From an uncultured Bacteroidales bacterium (GTDB lineage Bacteria; Bacteroidota; Bacteroidia; Bacteroidales; UBA932), in the NCBI GenBank assembly GCA_905234795.1, contig CAJOIQ010000015.1:1-45403 (forward strand): a DNA stretch of 45,403 nt, given 5' to 3'. The notes beneath the pieces were generated by a model, which was not told where the DNA came from, searched no databases, and was given only the letters and a program-made list of their open reading frames with translations. The number at the start of each line of letters is the position of its first letter. The first letter of the stretch is position 1. Below are positions 32,446 through 40,680 of the stretch, piece after piece. The position numbers and the translations under genes were made by a program.

Positions 32446-35400
32446 CAGCCAATGCGTGAACTGCGTTTATTCTCTTTTTTGAGGATGCCGACCAGAGTGC
32501 GGCCCTCGATGCGGAACTCTACCGTTCCACCGCCACCGGTGTTCCCGATAAGGGATTTGAGACGGTCCAGCGGAGCCACGACCTCCGGGTTGGTGGATGC
32601 ACCGGAATACTCACCAAACAGGCCGATGGTCGGACCGTAAGCGATACCGCCCTCCGCATACTTCGGGATGGATGCAACCGCCGCCGTTACAGCGGTGAGA
32701 GACGCTGCCAAGGCAATGAGGTTGTACGGGAACGGGACGGACTGTGACTGTGCCGTGGCACCAGCGAAGGCCTGCGCAATGTTCCCGCCGATAACCGATG
32801 CAATGGCCGGCAGTGCGGCGGCAACCGCCGACAGGACATTGGCGCCCCAGGACAGCCAGCCGGAAGCATTCTCCCCGACAACGCCGGACATACTGTTGGC
32901 GATGGCAGACATGTTTTCCAGCATCCCCGTGGCCTTCTCCCCAGCGGATTGCGTGTTATTGAACTGAACAGCATACTGCTGCCACTGCTTAATAGCCGCC
33001 TTGATGGAGGCTTTCTCCTCATCGGTCTGTGCCACGGCAGCCATCTGCTGCAGCTCCTGAATCTTCTGCCGGGCAATCTCCGCTCCGGTGATGCGGGCAC
33101 GCAACTTCAGTTCAAGCTCTCCCCCGGTGCCAAGCCCGTTCTGGACCATCGATGCGAGATCCTCCATCCCTACCAGCTGCAAGGATTCTTCGATGGCATC
33201 TTTCTTGGCATCCCAAAGGGAAATCTCCTTCTGGATTTCGGCGCGTTCAGATTCCCCGGCTTTCAGGAGTTTCGCTTCCAATGCCGAGATGACCTTGCCG
33301 ATATCCTCCAGGCTTTCCGGGTCGGACGGTACGTCAAGCGTATCCAGAGCACTCTCGATAGCCTCCTTCTTCCGCCGGTACTCGTTGATGGTTTTTTGGA
33401 TGATAGCTCTCTCCTCCTCACCGGCGTACTGCAGGACCGCTTCGCAGGCCGATATAGCCTGCTCATAATCGGCAAGGCTGTCCATAACGGCCGGGGTGGA
33501 TGCCAGGGCGATCCTTGCCCGCATCTCATCCTCCTCCCGCTTGTAGGCGTTGATGGTGGCCTGGATACCTGCCTGCTCCGCAGTAGATGCCGTCAGCAGC
33601 TTGCGTTCAAGGGCAGATAAAACGTCCGAATACTCCTCCAGGCTCCTCGGGTTGACCGGGACTGAAAGGGCCTTCAAGCCGTCTTCAATCGCCGTCTTTT
33701 TCTTGGTATAACTGTTGATGGTCTGCTGAATTTCGGCACGCTCATCGGCGCCGGCAACCTTCAGCAGCTTCCCGTAATAAGTGATGGCCGTTTCCAGTTC
33801 CTGGATGGTCTGCGGGTCGGCCGGGACGCTGAGCGCCTCCAGTTCGAGGTTCACGGCATCCAGTTTCTTCTGCCAGGCATTGATATCCTTCTGGAGTTCC
33901 GCCCGCTCGGTGGCACCGGCGGACTTCATCCGGGCGGTCAGCGCCTGAATCCGCTTCTCGATGGCGTCAATACTCCCGGCCTTGGAACCGGGATCACCGC
34001 CGGAGGCCGGAGATATGCCACGGTTGGAGAGCTGCTGATCCGCCTGCTTATTATATTTCTCAACGAGCGCAAAGTAACGGTCGCCCTCCTTTATCTCCTT
34101 ATTCGCAGCATCGTTATACTCCTTGGCACGGGCCTCCCCGTAGGTGTATATCTTGCTATTGAAAGCCTCCCTCCGAATCTGGTCACGCTGTCCGGTGACC
34201 TCGCCACGGGCAAGGATCCCATCGGCCGAGCTAACCTTTCCGAGATAGACATCATCAGCATATTGTGAGGCCTTTTTCCGGTCATCCTTCGTGACTTTCT
34301 TTGCATCCTCCGCCTGCAGCATCTTTTCGATGGCAGACTGGTATTTCTTTGAGGCCAGCTCCATCGCAGCGGCGGCCATAGCCCGGCGCTTGAGGGACTC
34401 AATGAAGGCAGATTCGTTGCTGATAAGCACATTCTCTGCATCCTTGACGGACGTGACCCGCACACCGAGATCTTTGAAGGCATTGGCGTTGTCTTTGATG
34501 AACTTCTGCTGCTTCTGGGCATTCCCGTTCAGGGCCTTCCACCCCGCCTGCAACTTGCGGTAGGAGACCAGTTGCGATGCAATACTGTTCGCCACTTGGG
34601 TCCGGATTGCTTTCAGGGCATCCTCCTCGGCTTTTTTGGCCTCCTCCTCCTTGCGGCGCTGTTCCTGTTTCTTGGAGATGAGCTTGCTGATGGCCGTGAT
34701 TACTCCCGTGACAATGAGGGATACTCCCATTGTCATTACCGCCATCGATGCCTTGGCCGCCGCCGTGGTCATCCCGATGGAGACCGTCAGCCGGTTCTGA
34801 GCCGCCGTCCAGAGTTCCGTCACCTTCCGGCAGGTGACCATCCGGAAAGCGCTGGTGGAATGCAGGGTGTTTGCCATCTGCTGCACACCCATCATCACGG
34901 CCATTACGGACTGCATCTTCGTCTGGACCTGCATCAGTTTCTCATTGTCTCGAACAAAGAGAGACACGACGCCGGATCCGGCGGAATAGGCCCCCATCAG
35001 CCCCTGAACACCGTTGATGATACCGACTATCTGGGGGGCGCCGGTGGAAAGGGCGGTCTGTTCCATCTGCAGCTCCCGGTAGGTCGTGCCGAGGCGCTCC
35101 AGTTCCTGGCGTAACTGCCGGTATTCAGCAGTGTTCTCTTTCCCCTCAAGGCGCATCTTCGCCATCTCGTTACGGACGGCAGCAATCTGCGTCCGGAGGC
35201 TGATATCGGACTGCTTGTATTGATTGACGGCGTCCCGCATACCGGCAAGGGCGCCTTTCTCTTCGTTCAATGACTGCAGGTATCGCGATGACTCCCCGGA
35301 GTCGGCTTTCGCCGCTTTCATCTGCTGGTACCGGGCCGTCATATCCGCGATGGTCTGCTTCTGCATCTCCATCCGCTCGTTGAAGTAATCAACGCTCGCG

Positions 35401-35933
35401 GCACCGGTCTCCAGATCATTCTTCACCTGACTGTAGGTCCTGGAATAAGAGGATGCGAGGGATTCGTTGGCCTTCTGCTGGGCGGCGGTCTCCGCCTGCA
35501 GCTTTTTGGCCTGGTTGATTTGGAACCCGACCTGGCGTATCTGCCCATCCAGGTTGTACACCCGCTCTCCGTCCCCGGCTTGCGCGGCTTCTGCACGCAG
35601 CTGCTTGAGGCGGGCGTATTCCTGGTTGAGTTCCGCAAGGCCGGCCTTCTGCCCGGCCAGTTTCCCGACGGACTGCGTAGCACCGTCCGCAGCGGCCTTG
35701 ATGCCGGAGGCGGCACCGGCGGCGCCGGATGCCACCGTGTCAAGCGCCGCCTTGCTCTTGGAGGCTACCGCAGCGGCGGCGGTCCCCTGCGCCTGCAAGT
35801 TGCTATTGACCTTCTGGATGGCAGCGGAGGCCGTTTTCTGCCCCTGGGTAACAGCGGACACGATTTTAGAGGCGACGGTGGTAACCGACTCCTTCCCTGT
35901 AAGCAGTATCTCGTATTCCGCTCTCTTACTCAT
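32445..35933 (-). CDS. Tail tape measure protein
   Basis: The 1162-residue protein has Ala/Gln-rich N-terminal coiled coils, a hydrophobic middle (about 395-420, ITAAAKASMAVMTMGVSLIVTGVITAI), and further hydrophobic segments near 1060-1130, typical of tape measure proteins. Its length should set tail length. Residues about 655-920 consist of five imperfect repeats of roughly 50-55 residues, with a recurring pattern of the type ALEaKLLkAG..ERAeIQ..INaykrKkdaIE. The start overlaps the GT frame by 8 nt. The order G/GT-tape measure-hub is the usual tail order. Confidence 0.92.
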   Translation of the reverse strand: MSKRAEYEILLTGKESVTTVASKIVSAVTQGQKTASAAIQKVNSNLQAQGTAAAAVASKSKAALDTVASGAAGAASGIKAAADGATQSVGKLAGQKAGLAELNQEYARLKQLRAEAAQAGDGERVYNLDGQIRQVGFQINQAKKLQAETAAQQKANESLASSYSRTYSQVKNDLETGAASVDYFNERMEMQKQTIADMTARYQQMKAAKADSGESSRYLQSLNEEKGALAGMRDAVNQYKQSDISLRTQIAAVRNEMAKMRLEGKENTAEYRQLRQELERLGTTYRELQMEQTALSTGAPQIVGIINGVQGLMGAYSAGSGVVSLFVRDNEKLMQVQTKMQSVMAVMMGVQQMANTLHSTSAFRMVTCRKVTELWTAAQNRLTVSIGMTTAAAKASMAVMTMGVSLIVTGVITAISKLISKKQEQRRKEEEAKKAEEDALKAIRTQVANSIASQLVSYRKLQAGWKALNGNAQKQQKFIKDNANAFKDLGVRVTSVKDAENVLISNESAFIESLKRRAMAAAAMELASKKYQSAIEKMLQAEDAKKVTKDDRKKASQYADDVYLGKVSSADGILARGEVTGQRDQIRREAFNSKIYTYGEARAKEYNDAANKEIKEGDRYFALVEKYNKQADQQLSNRGISPASGGDPGSKAGSIDAIEKRIQALTARMKSAGATERAELQKDINAWQKKLDAVNLELEALSVPADPQTIQELETAITYYGKLLKVAGADERAEIQQTINSYTKKKTAIEDGLKALSVPVNPRSLEEYSDVLSALERKLLTASTAEQAGIQATINAYKREEDEMRARIALASTPAVMDSLADYEQAISACEAVLQYAGEEERAIIQKTINEYRRKKEAIESALDTLDVPSDPESLEDIGKVISALEAKLLKAGESERAEIQKEISLWDAKKDAIEESLQLVGMEDLASMVQNGLGTGGELELKLRARITGAEIARQKIQELQQMAAVAQTDEEKASIKAAIKQWQQYAVQFNNTQSAGEKATGMLENMSAIANSMSGVVGENASGWLSWGANVLSAVAAALPAIASVIGGNIAQAFAGATAQSQSVPFPYNLIALAASLTAVTAAVASIPKYAEGGIAYGPTIGLFGEYSGASTNPEVVAPLDRLKSLIGNTGGGGTVEFRIEGRTLVGILKKENKRSSRIG

Positions 35934-36273
35934 CGTCTTTCCAGAGTTCCAACAGTTCTTTGAATTTTTTGTTTTCAGCGGTGCGTTGCTTCTTTGTCAT
36001 CTTCCCGGTCTCCTTGGCCGGGGTTTTGTCCCATTCGAATTTCAGGACATCGGTGACACGGAGCGTCTTGGCCGCATAGGGTTTGAGGATGTGGTAACAT
36101 ATCCACCGGCAGCGTTCCCATTCTCCTTGCACCTCCGCATCCTTTCCGGAGCGCCATTCCGTGTAAATGGCATCAAACTCAGAAGGTGTCAGAATGGAGA
36201 AATCATGGACAGACAGGCCCATCCTGCCGACGGCCACCCCAAGGATCTTCTCTATCGGGGTGGGCTTTACGCG
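35926..36273 (-). CDS. Tail assembly chaperone T extension (frameshift product)
   Basis: This 115-residue frame has no necessary start of its own and continues the upstream G frame by -1 slippage at 36279-36273. It would give a 222-residue GT fusion. The frame (with a possible GTG at 36237) includes FDAIYTEWRSGKDAEVQGEWERCRWICYHIL and a lysine-rich C-terminus. G/GT proteins chaperone the tape measure during tail assembly, as in lambda. It overlaps the tape measure start by 8 nt. Confidence 0.7.
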   Translation of the reverse strand, partial: RVKPTPIEKILGVAVGRMGLSVHDFSILTPSEFDAIYTEWRSGKDAEVQGEWERCRWICYHILKPYAAKTLRVTDVLKFEWDKTPAKETGKMTKKQRTAENKKFKELLELWKDDE

Positions 36274-36593
36274 TTTTTTCCGTCACCCTCCTTAGCGTTG
36301 CCGGAAGTCTTGGCGGCAAGAGCGGCCGTGACCCGGAGGTATTCTTCGCCGTCCAGACCGTCCGCGAACTCCTCGAAGGAGAGATCAAAAGGCCTCTTCT
36401 CCCGGCGGCAAACCGCCTTGACGACGTGATACATATATTTGACGGTGTCTTCCATGTCCACCGGCGCATCAAGGCCGGTTTCCTGCTTGAAGCCCACCAT
36501 AGCCCCCATCGTTTCGATATAAGGGTATTTTTCTCCGTTAATTTCGATTTCAATCGGCCGGTTGGCCGGCTGCTGTTTCTGCTGTTTGCTCAT
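36267..36593 (-). CDS. Tail assembly chaperone G
   Basis: The 108-residue protein (IEIEINGEKYPYIETMGAMVGFKQETGLDAP) matches the short G-type tail chaperones of Mu-like and siphovirus-like phages found directly upstream of tape measure genes. It terminates at TAA 36269-36267, just after the slippery heptamer. Most ribosomes would stop here, while a fraction continues into the T frame. It follows the tail tube gene by 66 nt. Confidence 0.75.
   Translation of the reverse strand: MSKQQKQQPANRPIEIEINGEKYPYIETMGAMVGFKQETGLDAPVDMEDTVKYMYHVVKAVCRREKRPFDLSFEEFADGLDGEEYLRVTAALAAKTSGNAKEGDGKNA
36273..36279 (-). other. Programmed -1 frameshift site (A AAA AAC)
   Basis: On the minus strand the codons GGA AAA AAC place A AAA AAC in the correct phase (36279-36273). 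The 0-frame stop follows after one codon, and the -1 frame is open to 35926. This is the standard tail G/GT arrangement. Confidence 0.8.
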
Positions 36594-36659
36594 TGTCTGT
36601 TCTTTGTTTGTGGGTTAAAAGCCGTCCGGGGCGGGATGGCCCCGGACAGCAGATAGTAT

Positions 36660-37145
36660 CTACTGGATGACCTTGGTACGGACCTTCCCGGTATTCTCCA
36701 GGGAAATCGAGTAGGTGGAGTCATCGTTGGCAGGGTCGTTCCTCTTCAGGGAGGTGATGAGGAACATGCCGACACGGTATTTCGTGTTCTCCTCGCCCTG
36801 GTGGGCATACTTGACCTTGACAGGTTCGCCGGCGTCCATCTTTGCCAAGAGGTCCTCGTATCCTTCGCCGGATTCCCCTTCGCAGATGAATCCTTCGGCA
36901 GAGATGGATACGGTCCGCTTGGAAACAGATTTCTCCTCCCAGAGACCGTCCTTAGAGGTGTCTTCCCCAGTGGAAGGCTGGAGATCGGTATCGGTCTGCT
37001 GCGAACCGCCGTTGTAGTCCGGCAGGACTTTGATGGAACGGGACTTGGTCTCAGCCGTGTCCTGAATCTCGCAGGTAGAGCAGTGGCCCAGGGCCTTGCT
37101 TCCCACGAAGACGATCATGTTACTTCCGTGAATGTATCCTTCCAT
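36660..37145 (-). CDS. Major tail tube protein
   Basis: The 161-residue protein has the layout of tail tube proteins: short N-terminal strands (IVFVGSKALGHCSTCEIQ), SKRTVSISAEGF in the middle, and GMFLITSLKRND..YSISLENTG near the end. The start was set at the ATG at 37145, 2 nt after the lipoprotein stop, rather than the in-frame upstream codon at 37208, which would overlap that gene. It precedes the G/GT chaperones, as expected. The exact subfamily is not clear. Confidence 0.75.
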   Translation of the reverse strand: MEGYIHGSNMIVFVGSKALGHCSTCEIQDTAETKSRSIKVLPDYNGGSQQTDTDLQPSTGEDTSKDGLWEEKSVSKRTVSISAEGFICEGESGEGYEDLLAKMDAGEPVKVKYAHQGEENTKYRVGMFLITSLKRNDPANDDSTYSISLENTGKVRTKVIQ

Positions 37146-37147
37146 AG

Positions 37148-37840
37148 CTATACGCGTGATTTGGTGAATAAACATTTGATAATGGTTCCCACGTGGAAGC
37201 GCTTGCACAGGAGGTTGACTCCGGCCCCACCGGCAAGTCCCAGGACTGCTCCGGCTGCAAACCAGCCGCCGACCTTTCGTGGAGGCTTCCTCGTTTCCTC
37301 AGTGGCTGCTACCATTTGAGAGCTGTTAGAGGCGAGTTCTAATGCCATTTGAGACAGCTTACTATCTTTGGATTGCAGTTCACGCCTGAGGGAATCGATG
37401 GTACTCTGTTGTCGGAATGTCTGGCGTTCATAAATGGTGCATTGTCGGGCTACGCTGTCACATCGACCGGTAAGGATGATATTGTCCCCCTGACGCTGGG
37501 CCTCGATGGTTGCTCTGCCGCTGGAGTCCCCGAACTTGGCCCCCTCCGGGAGGTCAGTGAGACTCTGCATCGGAATCGTCAGCTGCGCCTGGACCGCCGG
37601 GATCTGCTGCGCGAAGGTCGCTTTCAGGTCCGTCATCTCCTGCTGGAGATTCTGGTATCTGTACAGAAGGCTGTCGAACGCGGCCTTTTCTGCCTGTGCG
37701 AACTGATTCTGGGACAGGACCTGGCTGTCCGTTTCCGACTGCTGGTACGATGTCACTTTGCTTGCCGGCCCGCACGCCACGGACAGAAGGGCGGCGGTTG
37801 CCAGCAGAATTAGGGTTTTTCCCCTGATAAGATTTTTCAT
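37148..37840 (-). CDS. Phage lipoprotein, candidate outer-membrane spanin subunit
   Basis: The 230-residue protein has a signal peptide and lipobox (LLSVAC, Cys about residue 23), long coiled coils (about 45-90 and 145-180, with QQSTIDSLRRELQSKDSKLSQMAL), and a C-terminal Gly/Ala-rich hydrophobic segment (about 190-212). It starts inside the preceding coiled-coil gene in a different frame, overlapping by 287 nt, an arrangement typical of Rz/Rz1 spanins. The hydrophobic C-terminus is unusual for an Rz1 lipoprotein. Spanins fuse inner and outer membranes in the last lysis step. Confidence 0.5.
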   Translation of the reverse strand: MKNLIRGKTLILLATAALLSVACGPASKVTSYQQSETDSQVLSQNQFAQAEKAAFDSLLYRYQNLQQEMTDLKATFAQQIPAVQAQLTIPMQSLTDLPEGAKFGDSSGRATIEAQRQGDNIILTGRCDSVARQCTIYERQTFRQQSTIDSLRRELQSKDSKLSQMALELASNSSQMVAATEETRKPPRKVGGWFAAGAVLGLAGGAGVNLLCKRFHVGTIIKCLFTKSRV

Positions 37841-38132
37841 TGCCTTGCTTGTTTAATTGTTGTGTAAGAATTCTGACTTGTTCGGTGAGGTAGTCGATCT
37901 TCGACTCCAGGATCTTCTGGTTTGCCAGCAGCTTCGCATTGTCCGCCTTCAGTTGGACGTTCTCATCCAGGGCCTCCGAGTACTTCCGCGTCAGCAGGTC
38001 TATAGACTCCTGCAGTTTGGTCAGGACATCCACCTTCCGCTCCTTCCGAGTGGCGAACCAGGTCACGACGGACCCGATTGCGCCACCGGGGAGCAGAAAC
38101 ATGAGCAAATCCTTCAGTATCTCGAAATCCAT
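37554..38132 (-). CDS. Membrane-anchored coiled-coil protein, candidate inner spanin
   Basis: The 192-residue protein has one N-terminal membrane helix (about residues 10-27, MFLLPGGAIGSVVTWFAT) and a coiled coil (about 38-95) with the repeat LQESIDLLTRKYSEALDEN..LTEQVRILTQQL. That fits an i-spanin with its coiled coil in the periplasm. The last 95 or so residues are low complexity because they overlap the lipoprotein gene in another frame. The pair lies 16 kb from the endolysin. Alternatively it may be a small holin-like or cell-envelope anchor. Confidence 0.5.
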   Translation of the reverse strand: MDFEILKDLLMFLLPGGAIGSVVTWFATRKERKVDVLTKLQESIDLLTRKYSEALDENVQLKADNAKLLANQKILESKIDYLTEQVRILTQQLNKQGNEKSYQGKNPNSAGNRRPSVRGVRAGKQSDIVPAVGNGQPGPVPESVRTGRKGRVRQPSVQIPESPAGDDGPESDLRAADPGGPGAADDSDAESH

Positions 38133-38169
38133 AACAAAAGGTCAGTTGATGCTGGTTGCCGGCTAATCA

Positions 38170-39423
38170 TTAAGCCTGGGCAGCCATAGGCTGGTTAACG
38201 GTTACCTCAATCGTTGCATCCGCGCCCTCGATACCGATGGTTACGGTAGCGGAACGGGTGGACTCGCTGGCGTTTTCGTCATAGGCGAAGGCCTGCGGAG
38301 TGAAGGTCACCTTGTTGCCGTCCACGTCCACATCGAGCCAGTCCACATCGGAGTCAACCTCAGCGGTCACATCGGCACCGTTGGAAGTGGCGTAGGTACG
38401 GTTGACCGGCGTATTGTCAGCCTTCAGGTTGACGGTACGGGCGCCGCTCTTGAAGGTCGGGGCCTCGGGGTCGAAAGCGCCGCCATCCACGAAGCCGGGA
38501 GACTGGCGTTTGTCCAGAACCACGAACTCCTCGCCGAAGGCGATGTTGGTGTCGGCCTTCATGAGCATCTTGAAGAAATAGAGCTCGGACATCGGGGAGA
38601 CCTTATCGATCTGGATGACGTGCTCATCGTCCTGGAGGTTCACGGCGGCGAACAGGTTGGAGGTCATGGCATCCGGGGAGCACAGGGTGGCCACGATGAG
38701 ATCATCCGGCCAGGCAGCCAGTGTCTCGATCTTGATGCCCTTGTAGGCCTGACGGTTCGTCTCGGTCTCGGAAGCATTCTTCCCTTCGCGAGCGGTGAGC
38801 TCATCGTCGTATTCGTCAAAGTCATTGACGCTCATGACGAGGCGGAGGTGAGGATTGTTGCGGATGGCCACAGGGATAGCCTTGCGGACAGCCTTCAGGC
38901 GGTCGGTCTGCTTGGTCGCATCGCTCGTCACGATGATGCAGTCCTTATCCCTGGCGGCCTGGGTGAGGATACCGTCGAAGAGCTCATCGTCGGAGTCACC
39001 ATAGACGCCCGTCACATAGTGGGTGCCGAGCTCGAACTGGACCTGCTTGGACAGGGCGTCCAGAAGGGCGTTCTGGGCCTCGGGCGGGAGCTGGGCGAAC
39101 ACAAGGTCACCCTTGGGCTGCCACTTGCGCCAGATGTTCTCGAAGGTGCGGGGGTTAAACACGGTGAAGACCATGAAATCCTTCGGGTCCAGCGATTTCT
39201 CGCTGTAGTTGAAGTTACCCTTGGAGTCTTCGACCTTGGGATCTTCCTTGCGCTTCTGCAGCATCTTGCCGGTGTGCAGGCGCGGGATGGAAATCTTTTT
39301 CTCGACGCCGGGGATGACATGGATCAGTCCCTTGGCAACAATCTCGTTGCCGGTCGCCGCAACGGTAAGGATCCTTTCAAGGACCTCGCCATTGTAATTG
39401 GTGTTTTTTACTACGATTGCCAT
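38170..39423 (-). CDS. Major capsid protein with C-terminal BACON-like domain
   Basis: The first 315 or so residues (IVVKNTNYNGEVLERILTVAATGNEIVAKG, DPKDFMVFTVFNPRTFENIW) follow the pattern of HK97-type major capsid proteins. Residues about 320-415 form a separate beta domain: VDWLDVDVDGNKVTFTPQAF, SESTRSATVTIG and a final EVTVNQ, the pattern of the BACON domain (WLxV, arginine, TVTQ-like end). BACON domains are linked to mucin or glycan binding in gut Bacteroidetes and in crAss-like phages. Here it would sit on the capsid surface. The gene follows the head protease by 12 nt. Confidence 0.82.
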   Translation of the reverse strand: MAIVVKNTNYNGEVLERILTVAATGNEIVAKGLIHVIPGVEKKISIPRLHTGKMLQKRKEDPKVEDSKGNFNYSEKSLDPKDFMVFTVFNPRTFENIWRKWQPKGDLVFAQLPPEAQNALLDALSKQVQFELGTHYVTGVYGDSDDELFDGILTQAARDKDCIIVTSDATKQTDRLKAVRKAIPVAIRNNPHLRLVMSVNDFDEYDDELTAREGKNASETETNRQAYKGIKIETLAAWPDDLIVATLCSPDAMTSNLFAAVNLQDDEHVIQIDKVSPMSELYFFKMLMKADTNIAFGEEFVVLDKRQSPGFVDGGAFDPEAPTFKSGARTVNLKADNTPVNRTYATSNGADVTAEVDSDVDWLDVDVDGNKVTFTPQAFAYDENASESTRSATVTIGIEGADATIEVTVNQPMAAQA

Positions 39424-39435
39424 AATGTGAAATGT

Positions 39436-39855
39436 TTAGATGGTCTTGTTGTAGTTGTCGCGGATTTCCTTCTGGCGCTGCTCCCAGGCTCCGGTTTCAG
39501 CGACGGCACCGTTGGCGATGACGTCCTTCACGAGGCGCTTGGGCTTCATGGCATTGAGGATCTCGCGGGCGGATTCCGCCTCGGTGGAGTGGAGCATCTT
39601 GACGAACTTCTTACGCTGGGTCTCATCGATGCGTCCGTCCTTGACGGCGGCATCGACCTCGGCGTTGATGGCCGCATCCTCTGCTTCCTTCTTTTCCTTC
39701 TTGTAGCCGGCGAGCTCGGTTTTGAGAGTCTCGTTCTCGGTCTTGAGGGTGTCGTAGGCTTCTGCCTTCTTGCTGATTTCGTTCAGCCTGGCAATTACGG
39801 CAGCTTCGTCAGCGCAATCGCTGAACTGCTGCATTTTCTTGATCGTTTCAAACAT
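39436..39855 (-). CDS. Candidate nested scaffold protein (internal start)
   Basis: An in-frame ATG at 39855 (MFETIKKMQQFSDC) would give a 139-residue helical protein from the C-terminal part of the protease gene. It is rich in Glu, Lys and Ala (TLKTENETLKTELAGYKKE), the composition of phage scaffolds. Nested scaffold reading frames inside head-protease genes are known from lambda (C/Nu3) and Mu (I/Z). No direct evidence of internal initiation is visible. Confidence 0.35.
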   Translation of the reverse strand: MFETIKKMQQFSDCADEAAVIARLNEISKKAEAYDTLKTENETLKTELAGYKKEKKEAEDAAINAEVDAAVKDGRIDETQRKKFVKMLHSTEAESAREILNAMKPKRLVKDVIANGAVAETGAWEQRQKEIRDNYNKTI

Positions 39856-40509
39856 TTTGTTGTGGGATTTATGTTGATGATTAAAGGTTTCCACATACCG
39901 GTCGGTGAACAGGCCGCACATCTGGTCAACTGGCAGGTTCAGGATATCTTCCGCCTTAACGGGGAGATCATCGTACACTTCGTCGGCGAAACCAAGCCGG
40001 AGAGCCTCTTCCGCGTCCAGCCAGTGATCCTTCCCGTCCATATAAGTAGAACGGATATCTTCCACAGACATCTTTGTGCGCTTGGAGTAGATGTCGCAGA
40101 TGGTATTCTCAATCTCCACCAGCTGTTCCTGGTAGTTCTTGATCTCATCGGCATTTCCCCAGATTCCGCCGGTGGGCTTATGAATGAGGATCCGTGCATA
40201 ACGGCTCATCTTCACCGTGCGTCCGCAGGCGGCAATGATGGAGGCGGTGGATGCCGCCAGGCAGTCAATATAAATAGTGATATCGGCCTTCGATGCCTTG
40301 AGTGCGTTAAAGATGGCGATACCGGTCCCGACCTGCCCGCCGATAGAGTTGATGCGGACGTCTATGCTCTTGTACTTGGCCTCCGCCTCCATGATTTGCG
40401 TAAGGATGTCCTGCGCCTTGACCTCCGCATAATCGCCAATCTCCCCGTACAGGAGGATGGTGCATCCCTGCTTGTCGGGGTTCGCTATGATGTTGAAGAT
40501 ATTTTTCAT
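39436..40509 (-). CDS. ClpP-like phage head maturation protease with scaffold
   Basis: The 357-residue protein has an N-terminal ClpP-type domain: FNALKASKADITIYIDCLAASTASIIAACG (nucleophile Ser in AAST) and LIHKPTGGIWG (catalytic His), then an acidic Asp helix. Its C-terminal third is coiled coil and would act as scaffold. The protease cleaves capsid and scaffold during head maturation. The first gene of the minus-strand late operon, it starts 18 nt downstream of the predicted -7 box. Confidence 0.9.
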   Translation of the reverse strand: MKNIFNIIANPDKQGCTILLYGEIGDYAEVKAQDILTQIMEAEAKYKSIDVRINSIGGQVGTGIAIFNALKASKADITIYIDCLAASTASIIAACGRTVKMSRYARILIHKPTGGIWGNADEIKNYQEQLVEIENTICDIYSKRTKMSVEDIRSTYMDGKDHWLDAEEALRLGFADEVYDDLPVKAEDILNLPVDQMCGLFTDRYVETFNHQHKSHNKMFETIKKMQQFSDCADEAAVIARLNEISKKAEAYDTLKTENETLKTELAGYKKEKKEAEDAAINAEVDAAVKDGRIDETQRKKFVKMLHSTEAESAREILNAMKPKRLVKDVIANGAVAETGAWEQRQKEIRDNYNKTI

Positions 40510-40526
40510 TTCGCGTCTGTTTTCCG

Positions 40527-40558
40527 CAAAAATGAGGGGTTATCTTGACCTATGAAAA
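40527..40558 (-). promoter_or_regulatory. Minus-strand late promoter
   Basis: CATTTTTG (40534-40527, one mismatch to TAnnTTTG) lies 20 nt downstream of TTTT (40558-40555) on the minus strand. The predicted start is near 40521, about 12 nt before the protease ATG. It mirrors the plus-strand promoter. Confidence 0.5.
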
Positions 40559-40616
40559 TTTGGGTTTTATCATACCGTTCCTGAGCGTTATCATGTCGTT
40601 TTTATCGGGTATCATA
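40540..40616. promoter_or_regulatory. Repeated TTATC(A/T)T operator-like words between divergent promoters
   Basis: TTATCTT (40540), TTATCAT (40567), TTATCAT (40588), TTATC (40602) and TATCAT (40610) lie on the plus strand between the two divergent late promoters. The spacing suggests multiple sites for an activator or repressor of late genes. Confidence 0.5.
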
Positions 40617-40625
40617 AAACTGGAA

Positions 40626-40657
40626 TTTGCTCCACCCGCCTTAATCGGTCATTTTTG
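40626..40657 (+). promoter_or_regulatory. Plus-strand late promoter
   Basis: TTTG (40626-40629), 20 nt, CATTTTTG (40650-40657, one mismatch). The start lies near 40663, 18 nt before the small terminase ATG. Confidence 0.6.
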
Positions 40658-40680
40658 CAAGTGAATCAATTAACAAGGTT

